Source: an uncultured Phycisphaerales bacterium (GTDB lineage Bacteria > Planctomycetota > Phycisphaerae > Sedimentisphaerales > Anaerobacaceae). Taken from it: a stretch of 61,879 nt of DNA. The position numbers and the translations under genes are program-made. Below, piece after piece: positions 27,282-34,752 of this stretch. The notes under the pieces were generated by a model. The model saw only the letters and a list, made by a program, of their open reading frames with translations, ran no database searches and had not been told where the DNA came from. The DNA lies in the NCBI GenBank assembly GCA_937927975.1, contig CALEZT010000282.1, forward strand, positions 1-61,879, in the 5' to 3' direction. Positions within the stretch are counted from its first letter, which is position 1. The number at the start of each line of letters is the position of its first letter.

Positions 27282-29291
27282 ATGATGCAGCGACGTCTGT
27301 GCTTTCTCATGGGTGCTATTGTGTTGGTGTCTATGCACACCACATTGTCTTCTGTTCATCGCATACCGCCCGTTTCCGAACCTGGCGACAATGGCTATGT
27401 GAGCGGGGGACTGATTTATCCATTGGACAAGAAGCCAACACCCCAATGTCACGCGTCGACAATCGCCGAGACGACGTCAGGTCTGGTGGCTGCGTGGTTT
27501 GGCGGAACCCGTGAGGGGGATTCCGACGTCGGAATCTGGGTCGGTTGCCATGATGGACAGCGGTGGTCGACACCGGTCGAAGTGGCCACGGGAATCGAAT
27601 CACCTGAAGTGCGGTACCCTTGTTGGAATCCCGTGCTGTTCCAGCCCCGTTCGGGACCACTTATGCTGTTCTACAAGGTTGGGGGAGGTCCAGGGGGCTG
27701 GTGGGGCATGTTGATGACATCCAACGACGGTGGCCAAACATGGTCGGAACCCCGCAAACTCGGCACCGGCCCGCTGGGATATTTGGTCGGCCCCGAAAAG
27801 AACAAGCCGATTCACCTCGACGACAACTCGATTCTCTGCGCTTCCAGCCGCAGGCGGCGAGTGCACTTTGAATTGACCAGGGACCTGGGCAAGACCTGGG
27901 AAGTTATTGGCCCTATTGACGATAGCCAGCAATTGGGCGGTCTTCAGCCCAGCATTCTTACTTATGCCGATGGCAAGATGCAGGTTCTGTGCCGAAGCAG
28001 AACTTCCCTTACTCAGAGCTGGTCCGATGATGGCGGAAGAACCTGGAGCGAGCTGTCGCCCACGGAGCTTCCCAACCCCGATGCCGGCACAGATGCTGTC
28101 ACGCTCCGAGATGGTCGTCAGTTATTGGTTTACAACCACACCATACGGTTGCCGGAGGGCTCTTTTCCACGCGGACGGGATATGCTGAATGTCGCGATTT
28201 CGAGTGACGGCCGACACTGGCGGCCGATACTGACTCTGGAGTGCGCAGACGTCAGATATGGCTATTCATACCCGGCCGTTGTGCAGGCAGCAGATGACAA
28301 GGTGCACATCACCTACACTTACATGCGGGAATCGATCAAACATGTAGTGCTGGACCCTGCACGGGTCGAATGTTATGCGGGTGCCAAGCCCCGTGTGATC
28401 GTCTCCACGGATATCGGGGGCAGCGACCCGGACGATTTTCAGTCCATGGTCCATTATCTCGTCTACGCGGATCGCTTTGAAACCGAAGGACTGATCAGTT
28501 CACCGCCGCAAGGAGGCCGGGCCAAACACATCCTTGAATGTCTCGCGGCCTATGAGAAGGACTATTCGAACCTGCGGTCGTGGTCGTCCGAGTACCCCAC
28601 GCCAGAAGCCCTGCGCGCGACGGTGCGCCAGGGAGCGATCGATCCGCAGGCCGACGATGCCCCAGGCAGTCAGATCAGCGACGGCGCCAAACTCATCATT
28701 GAGCGGGCACACGCCGACGATTTGCGACCCGTCTACGTTCTGGTATGGGGTTCGCTTACCGATGTCGCCAAGGCGGTGCATAGAGATCCGACGATAAAGG
28801 CCAAGCTCCGGATCTACTCCATCGGCTCGTGGAATACGCGTCAGGACCCCAAAGCCAGGAACTACCTCTACGAAAACCACCCCGACCTGTGGTGGATCGA
28901 AAGCGACACCACATTTCGGGGCATGTACATGGGCGGCGACCAGCACGACGACCTGAACAACCGGCGGTTTCCCGAAGAGCACGTGAAAGGCCACAGTCAT
29001 CTGGGTGATCTGTTCATGGCCAAGAAAGCCGACATCAAGATGAGCGACACACCTAGCGTGCTGTACCTGCTCCACGGCGACCCCGACAAGCCGGAAACAG
29101 AATCCTGGGGAGGCGCGTTCGTCCGTCCCGACCCCGATCGCCGGCCCACCTACTGGTATGACGACCCGCGCGAGGAGTATCGAGATCAGGAACGAGACGG
29201 AGCCAGAACCGTCAGTCAATGGCGGAAGGACTACCTGAGACATTGGCAGGAACGAATGAACAGAGCCAGAAACAGCCGGACTCGATCATGA
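27282..29291 (+). CDS. Secreted BNR/sialidase-like domain fused to a DUF1593 nucleoside-hydrolase-like domain
   Basis: A 669-residue protein. AGGAG precedes the ATG at 27282 by 4 bases (the adjacent ATG at 27285 has better spacing), and a signal peptide follows. Residues ~25-360 are a COG4692-type BNR propeller (CHASTIAETTSGLVAAWFGG, TSNDGGQTWS, WSDDGGRTWS). Residues ~368-669 are DUF1593 (KPRVIVSTDIGGSDPDDFQS near its start, then LVWGSLTDVAKAV and YSIGSWNTRQDP). The STDIGGSDPDD motif is the Asp cluster that binds calcium in nucleoside hydrolases. DUF1593 proteins usually stand alone, so the fusion is notable. It may release a sugar and then cleave a glycosidic bond in the same product; this is inference. 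Confidence 0.86.
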   Translation: MMQRRLCFLMGAIVLVSMHTTLSSVHRIPPVSEPGDNGYVSGGLIYPLDKKPTPQCHASTIAETTSGLVAAWFGGTREGDSDVGIWVGCHDGQRWSTPVEVATGIESPEVRYPCWNPVLFQPRSGPLMLFYKVGGGPGGWWGMLMTSNDGGQTWSEPRKLGTGPLGYLVGPEKNKPIHLDDNSILCASSRRRRVHFELTRDLGKTWEVIGPIDDSQQLGGLQPSILTYADGKMQVLCRSRTSLTQSWSDDGGRTWSELSPTELPNPDAGTDAVTLRDGRQLLVYNHTIRLPEGSFPRGRDMLNVAISSDGRHWRPILTLECADVRYGYSYPAVVQAADDKVHITYTYMRESIKHVVLDPARVECYAGAKPRVIVSTDIGGSDPDDFQSMVHYLVYADRFETEGLISSPPQGGRAKHILECLAAYEKDYSNLRSWSSEYPTPEALRATVRQGAIDPQADDAPGSQISDGAKLIIERAHADDLRPVYVLVWGSLTDVAKAVHRDPTIKAKLRIYSIGSWNTRQDPKARNYLYENHPDLWWIESDTTFRGMYMGGDQHDDLNNRRFPEEHVKGHSHLGDLFMAKKADIKMSDTPSVLYLLHGDPDKPETESWGGAFVRPDPDRRPTYWYDDPREEYRDQERDGARTVSQWRKDYLRHWQERMNRARNSRTRS

Positions 29292-29387
29292 GAACCTGTC
29301 GTAGAAGACAACCGCGGGACGCATGCTCTTTGCCATGAGTATGTGCGGGACCATATCACTCATGGACCGCGGTGTATGATGGAGATA

Positions 29388-29477
29388 ATGGACTACCGCC
29401 GGCACATCGAAAAGGAGCTTTGGCTGCTGAACCACCGCTCGTCGATTATCGGCATTCGTGAGGGACGTGTCTCATGA
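29388..29477 (+). CDS. Possible 29-aa leader or coupling ORF
   Basis: The ATG at 29388 has GGAG 4 bases upstream. The frame runs 29 codons (MDYRRHIEKELWLLNHRSS...) and its TGA overlaps the start codon of the beta-helix gene as ATGA at 29474-29477. The layout fits translational coupling. No homologue is recognised and chance cannot be excluded. Confidence 0.3.
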   Translation: MDYRRHIEKELWLLNHRSSIIGIREGRVS

Positions 29478-31753
29478 TTAGAAGCAAACGAGAGTGTATG
29501 TGTATCCTCACGATTGTGATGATGGTTCATCGTGGCGGAGCGTTGGCGATGGATAAGGCCGCTCCTTCCGATGCGGCGCGACTCATCGCCCGCGAATGGG
29601 GCGCGGCGGGTGACGGAACGACCAATGATACATCTCATATCAGGCGAATGCTGGACGCGATTGGCGACACACCCACGACGCTGGTGTTTGACAGGGGTGT
29701 CTTCGTGGTAGATTCGCTTAGCTTTCCCGACACGCTGTTGCTGTTGTTTGCCGAGGGCGGTCAATTGGCGGTGAACCCCGGCGAACGGGTCGAGATCAAC
29801 GGCAGAATCGATGCAGGCATGCAGCGTCTCTTTTCGGGAGAAGGCACGGTCTCCGGTCGAATCAAGAATCTGCATGTGTATCCACAGTGGTTCGGCGCGA
29901 CCGGTGACGGCGTCCATGATGACGCCGATGCGATGCGACAGGCCGCCGACCTGGCCGCTACGGCGATTGGCCGCACGTTGTTTGTCGCCGAAGGCGTGTA
30001 CCGGCTTCAGAGCACGGTATCCTTCCGGTGCAATGTCGAAAACCGAGGCTTGTTCGTCATCGATCTGGAAATAGACGAAGACAGGACAGAGTACTGCAAC
30101 GACCTGTTTCTGCCGACGCATTATCCGAAACACACGCCTGAAGTGCGTTTTGTCGCGGACCATCCCGAGCAGGAACTGAACGCCGCACGTTTTATGGGCA
30201 TACAGGAAGGGGATATGACCCTGCCCGCGTATCGAGACGTGCCGCTTGCCGACGGCAGTGGCCACATTGATATCGAGGAGGGAGGTGTTGTGCGCTTCTA
30301 TTCCGCCGACTTCTTCTCGTCGCGCAATATCCGCAAAGGCGCGGAGTATTATGATCGCAACGACATCTGCCGGGTAGTGTCCGGGCGCGGCGAGGTGTTT
30401 CCCGAGTTCGCCTTCAGTTATGCCAGACCGTCGGATGCAGCCCCCTGGGACGAAAAGGCTGGCTACGTCAAGGGCGACTACTGCACCTTCGAAGGCGAGA
30501 TATTCAAGGCGACCTGGGCCTCAGGTCCCAGCACAGAGTTCCGCCATCGTCATCTTGGCGAAGTTGCGATTGGTTCGGTGCGGCCGAATCCCGCATCCGA
30601 CTCGACATACCATGCCTACATCTATAGGGACGGCACTCCGGACAGCATTCTCATCTGGCGCAGGGTATGTACCCGGGTTTGGTACCGCCCCAAGGATACG
30701 CCGATGACGGTCAACGGCCTTCGCATCGAAGTGCGCCTGAAGAACCACGGCGGCGAGACCAAGCGCATTGCGGCCGGCGCCGTCTCGGTGTCGCGAAGCA
30801 ACATGACCTTCAACAATCTCAGGATATGCGTTCGCGACCGCGAAGCCACTATGTCGTGGCTGCTCGAGTCCTGTGACTGCGTGAACAATGAATTCAACAA
30901 CGGGTATTTCTCCGGCGCCACCAGTGCGCATCTGGGCTACAACATCCTGAACAGCAATGTGGCCAGTTTCCGTTACAATCACTGCATCTCCACCAACAGC
31001 CGCAAAGGCATGGACGGTCGACATGGAAAGAACATCCATGTGAGCGGTGGTTATTACAACATCATTGACGACCATTATGGGCGCAATTATGTTATCCGCG
31101 ACATCACGCTAAGCGGCCTGTCCGTGTATGTTCCCAATGACAGCACACCTCAGGCCGACTTGCAGAACTGGTATTTCGGCCCACGTGCCGCGATCAGTTT
31201 CAACGGTGCCAACTTTCATATCCAGAATATCACCCTGGCGGCCAGCGCTGGAAACGTCATGGGCGCACGTTCGGATGTCGGTGATCTGTACGGGATTATC
31301 GTACTCCGTGACGTGGATATCCGCGGTAACGACGGCGAGGTACAATTGTTCCGTCACAGCATCAGCCCAGACTTCGATTATGCCCATGATGTGAAAGTAC
31401 CCGCGCGTCTGGTCATGGAGAACATCACCCTCGAGAATCCCGGTGGCATCCGTCTGCTACTGGGAACCGGGTTTGGTGAGCGGCCTTACGGCTCGGTGTA
31501 CGTACGAAATGCAACAGTCAGCAGCATCTTTTCCGCAAGTCCCAACGCCCGGTTCAATGAATGCGCCTTCGTGAGGTGTTCTTTCAGCGTGACCGAGGAT
31601 GCCCGCTTCCACTTTCTGAACTGCGTATTTAGTGGGAATAATCACGGTGTGACAGCGGATAATGTGGGCATCGCAAAGGGGAACACAGCGACCATGGATG
31701 CCGAATGCTCCTTTCCACTGGAATATCGCAGTAAAGTGGATTACCGGCAATAG
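29474..31753 (+). CDS. Right-handed beta-helix protein (pectate-lyase-3/tailspike-like)
   Basis: A 759-residue protein with GAGGGA 8 bases before the ATG and a weak hydrophobic N-terminus. It carries two copies of the N-terminal signature of Pectate_lyase_3/GH28-like helices: WGAAGDGTTNDT (residues 42-53) and WFGATGDGVHDDADA (~139). A segment at ~324-355 (PWDEKAGYVKGDYCTFEG) resembles a CBM5/12-type carbohydrate-binding loop. The C-terminal half repeats N-rich coils (NNEFNNGYFSG, NNHGVTADNVG) typical of beta-helix rungs. It may be a polysaccharide lyase or hydrolase, or a phage-like depolymerase. It lies directly upstream of the sialic-acid cassette, but a sialic-acid substrate is not shown by the sequence. 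Confidence 0.78.
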   Translation: MIRSKRECMCILTIVMMVHRGGALAMDKAAPSDAARLIAREWGAAGDGTTNDTSHIRRMLDAIGDTPTTLVFDRGVFVVDSLSFPDTLLLLFAEGGQLAVNPGERVEINGRIDAGMQRLFSGEGTVSGRIKNLHVYPQWFGATGDGVHDDADAMRQAADLAATAIGRTLFVAEGVYRLQSTVSFRCNVENRGLFVIDLEIDEDRTEYCNDLFLPTHYPKHTPEVRFVADHPEQELNAARFMGIQEGDMTLPAYRDVPLADGSGHIDIEEGGVVRFYSADFFSSRNIRKGAEYYDRNDICRVVSGRGEVFPEFAFSYARPSDAAPWDEKAGYVKGDYCTFEGEIFKATWASGPSTEFRHRHLGEVAIGSVRPNPASDSTYHAYIYRDGTPDSILIWRRVCTRVWYRPKDTPMTVNGLRIEVRLKNHGGETKRIAAGAVSVSRSNMTFNNLRICVRDREATMSWLLESCDCVNNEFNNGYFSGATSAHLGYNILNSNVASFRYNHCISTNSRKGMDGRHGKNIHVSGGYYNIIDDHYGRNYVIRDITLSGLSVYVPNDSTPQADLQNWYFGPRAAISFNGANFHIQNITLAASAGNVMGARSDVGDLYGIIVLRDVDIRGNDGEVQLFRHSISPDFDYAHDVKVPARLVMENITLENPGGIRLLLGTGFGERPYGSVYVRNATVSSIFSASPNARFNECAFVRCSFSVTEDARFHFLNCVFSGNNHGVTADNVGIAKGNTATMDAECSFPLEYRSKVDYRQ

Positions 31754-31865
31754 GGGTCCATCCTGGCCCCCACACGGGTGGGAGCGTCGCCGTCCTGCTT
31801 GTATTGGAATCGGAGACTCCTCATCGTCCGCGTTGCGGAATAGGATTACAGCCGACGGAGGATGG

Positions 31866-32400
31866 ATGGTGCGAAGTCCACTGAATATAAGGAACGGGAA
31901 TCAACGTGGATGCCGCGCGTTTGTTAAGACAGCCGCCATCGCCAGTGCAGTCGCCGTTGCATGCCCGATGGTGTTGTCGCGGGACGTGCAGGGGGCCAAT
32001 GATCGCATTCGCATGGGTGCTTGCGGTGTACGCAGCCAAGGGAATGGTCTGATGCGGAAACCGAGCTTCTACCGATCCAATACTACACTGGCCCGCCTCA
32101 CCGGCGTTCAGTTGAACATACTCGAGCTGCTTTACCCAGGCCCATACCAACTGCCGGCATTCGGGGGAATCAAGTACAGTGCGCAGAAGGGGGATGATTT
32201 CCATGCGTGCGTCGAATTCGCCGACAGTGGTACGACATTCTTTTCGGCTGTGAGGAGATGCTCCTTCCCAGGAATTGTCGCTTGTTGCCAGACGAACATC
32301 CATCGAGATGAAGGTGACTGCCCTTCTTGATCCCCTGTAACCTAGGGACGCTCTGTAGACGCAGTGCTTGACAAATGCCGTGCAATAGTACACAATGCCA
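31866..32400 (+). pseudogene. Decayed chimera: Gfo/Idh/MocA N-terminus joined to an internal nanA fragment
   Basis: One frame first reads a Tat-like head and Rossmann start, RGCRAFVKTAAIASAVAVAC ... ANDRIRMGACGVRSQGNGLM (31905-32054), matching the opening of exported Gfo/Idh/MocA proteins. From ~32070 it becomes a degraded copy of the middle of the nanA gene just downstream: LTGVQL, GGIKYSAQKGDDFHACVEFA. A one-base deletion near 32227 shifts the frame, after which the other frame continues the nanA pattern (DILFGCEEMLL). Weak DNA similarity to nanA persists to ~32400. No intact gene remains. Confidence 0.72.
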
Positions 32401-32502
32401 CGATCTCGCCGGCAATGCTGCTCTATTCGCGGGCAATGGTCGGTGTCCAGTTCCCACTGAACGTACATAACCTGATGGAATGGCAATTTCAGAGAGAGAC
32501 CC

Positions 32503-33432
32503 ATGCAATACAGACTGAGGGGCCTTGTAGCCGCCGTTTTCACGCCCATGCACGGGGACACGACCTTGAATCTCGATTCGGTCGAGCCGATCGTGGAGTA
32601 CCTGATCGGCAAGGGTGTGGCGGGGCTTTATGTCTGCGGCACGACGGGCGAAGGGCCTTCGCTTTCGACCGAGGAACGCGAGGCTGTGGCCGCTGCCTAT
32701 GTATCGGCCGCTCGTGGTCGCATTCCCGTGGTTGTTCAGGTCGGGCATACAAGTATGCAAGATGCGGCTCGTCTGGCCGCTCATGCGCAGGCGATTGGGG
32801 CGGCCGCCATTTCGGCTGTCGCACCCTGGTACTTCAAACCCGCTTCGATCGACGTGCTCGTCGATTGCCTGGTCATGATCACGGCCGCTGCGCCCGACCT
32901 TCCGTTCTACTATTATCACCAGCCCGCCCTCACGGGTGTGCAGTTGGACATGCCTGAACTCCTTCGCCGGGCTCCCGAGCGTTTGCCGACGCTGGTGGGG
33001 ATCAAGTACAGTTCACAGAAGGTCGACGACTTCCAGGCCTGTGTCGAGTTCGGCGACGGACGCTACGATATTCTCTTCGGCTGCGATGAAATGCTCCTTT
33101 CGGGTCTGGCGGCAGGCGCGCGGGGCGCCGTCGGCTCGACATACAACTTCCTGGCCCCGCTTTATTGTCGCGTGATCGAGGCCTTCGAGCGGAGCGATCT
33201 GGATGAGGCACGCCGCTACCAGGGACTGGCTGTGAAGCTGGTCCATACGATCGTGCGATACCGCGTCCACGCCGGGTTGAAAGCCGCCATGAAGTTCATC
33301 GGTATCGATTGCGGGCCCACCCGGTTGCCTGTCGCAGCCCTCCAGCCCAAGGAGGTGGAGCGGCTTCGACAAGAACTCGATGCCTTTGGATTCTTTGACG
33401 TGTGCAACGATGTGCGCCGGATCTCGGGCTGA
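32503..33432 (+). CDS. nanA: N-acetylneuraminate lyase (DapA/NanA superfamily)
   Basis: A 309-residue cytoplasmic TIM-barrel aldolase, with GAGAGAGA before the ATG. It cleaves N-acetylneuraminate to N-acetylmannosamine and pyruvate. Key residues are visible: GTTGE at 46-50 for carboxylate binding, the catalytic Tyr138 in YYYHQPALTGV (the PALTG run is typical of sialate lyases rather than of DapA), and the Schiff-base Lys168 in LVGIKYSSQK. The length is normal. The next genes encode a 2-epimerase and a mutarotase-symporter, which supports the sialic-acid assignment over dihydrodipicolinate synthesis. A broken partial copy lies immediately upstream. Confidence 0.9.
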   Translation: MQYRLRGLVAAVFTPMHGDTTLNLDSVEPIVEYLIGKGVAGLYVCGTTGEGPSLSTEEREAVAAAYVSAARGRIPVVVQVGHTSMQDAARLAAHAQAIGAAAISAVAPWYFKPASIDVLVDCLVMITAAAPDLPFYYYHQPALTGVQLDMPELLRRAPERLPTLVGIKYSSQKVDDFQACVEFGDGRYDILFGCDEMLLSGLAAGARGAVGSTYNFLAPLYCRVIEAFERSDLDEARRYQGLAVKLVHTIVRYRVHAGLKAAMKFIGIDCGPTRLPVAALQPKEVERLRQELDAFGFFDVCNDVRRISG

Positions 33433-33495
33433 CGCCGTCGGGAGGCGACAACGCCTCCGATCGAGCCGACGATCCTGCTCCTGTGAAGGAGACCC

Positions 33496-34686
33496 ATGTC
33501 CGCCGATTCTATCCTGAGCACAGACCGGATCGAGCAGTTGATCCATGTGTACCGCAACGGCCTGCTTGAGGACACGCTCGCCTTCTGGTTTCCTCGCTGC
33601 GTGGACGAGCAGCATGGCGGGTTCATGGTCGCTCGAAATCGCGACGGGTCACTCCTGGATGACGACAAGGGGGGGTGGCAGCAGTGTCGGGCCACCTGGC
33701 TCCTGGGCGAGCTGTACAATTCCGTCGAACCGCGTGACGAGTGGCTGCGATGGTGCCGGCATGGCATTGAGTTCCTTGACCGCTGTTGCTTCGACCCAGC
33801 GGACGGTCGGATGTGGTTCCATCTCACACGCGACGGTCGGCCTATCCGCAAGCGGCGCTATGCTTTCACGGAATCGTTCGCATGCATTGCCTATGGCGAA
33901 TACGCCAAGGCCACCGGCAGCGAAGAGTACGCCGAGAAAGCCCGGCGGGTATTCCTGAACTTCATCGACCATAATCTTGAGCCCAAGGGGGTCCAGCCGA
34001 AGTACACCGATGTGCGGCCTATGAAGGCGATCGGGTTCCCGATGATCACGATTGCCGCGTGTCAGGAACTCCGCGACTCGATCGCTCTGCCTGAGGCTGC
34101 CGAGTGGATCGATCGGTCGATCGAGACCATCCGACGCGACTTCATAAAGCCCGATCTGGAGGCGGTGATGGAAACGGTCGGGCAGGATGGCGAGGTGATC
34201 GATCATTTCGACGGCCGCCTGCTAAATCCCGGTCATGCGATTGAGGCCGCCTGGTTCATCCTCCGCGAGGCTCGACGCCGGAGCGATGATCCCGACCTGG
34301 TGCGGATGGGGACGACGATGCTCGACTGGATGTGGCGCCGAGGCTGGGACGAACAGTACGGCGGATTCCTGTACTTCTGCGACCTTAAGGGACTCCCCGT
34401 TCAGGAATATTGGCACGACATGAAGTTCTGGTGGCCGCACAACGAGGCGATTATCGCAACGCTGCTGGCATATCAGTTGACCGGGGACGACAAGTACGCG
34501 CGCTGGCATCGGATGGTCCACGATTGGGCCTACGCGCATTTTCCCGATTCCCAGTACGGTGAATGGTACGGATACCTGCATCGTGACGGGCGGGTTTCCG
34601 TCCCGCTGAAGGGCAACTTGTGGAAGGGGCCTTTCCACCTGCCTCGGATGCAGTTGATGTGCTGGAAGATGCTGGACAAGGCGTGA
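33496..34686 (+). CDS. N-acylglucosamine 2-epimerase (AGE/renin-binding-protein family)
   Basis: A 396-residue (alpha/alpha)6-barrel protein with AAGGAG before the ATG, 63 bases after nanA. It interconverts N-acetylmannosamine and N-acetylglucosamine, the step after the lyase. The catalytic histidines of porcine AGE (248 and 382) correspond to His247 in LLNPGHAIEAAWF and His381 in NLWKGPFHLPRM. KFWWPHNEAI and AFTESFAC are also family-typical. This family is unrelated to the NanE TIM-barrel enzyme of Escherichia coli, and works on the unphosphorylated sugar, so a later GlcNAc kinase would be needed. Confidence 0.92.
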   Translation: MSADSILSTDRIEQLIHVYRNGLLEDTLAFWFPRCVDEQHGGFMVARNRDGSLLDDDKGGWQQCRATWLLGELYNSVEPRDEWLRWCRHGIEFLDRCCFDPADGRMWFHLTRDGRPIRKRRYAFTESFACIAYGEYAKATGSEEYAEKARRVFLNFIDHNLEPKGVQPKYTDVRPMKAIGFPMITIAACQELRDSIALPEAAEWIDRSIETIRRDFIKPDLEAVMETVGQDGEVIDHFDGRLLNPGHAIEAAWFILREARRRSDDPDLVRMGTTMLDWMWRRGWDEQYGGFLYFCDLKGLPVQEYWHDMKFWWPHNEAIIATLLAYQLTGDDKYARWHRMVHDWAYAHFPDSQYGEWYGYLHRDGRVSVPLKGNLWKGPFHLPRMQLMCWKMLDKA

Positions 34687-34752
34687 CGCCACTCGTACTG
34701 GTGCGACTTGTCGACTCGAACAGTGGCACCCATGGAGCCAAGAGGTTCAGAA

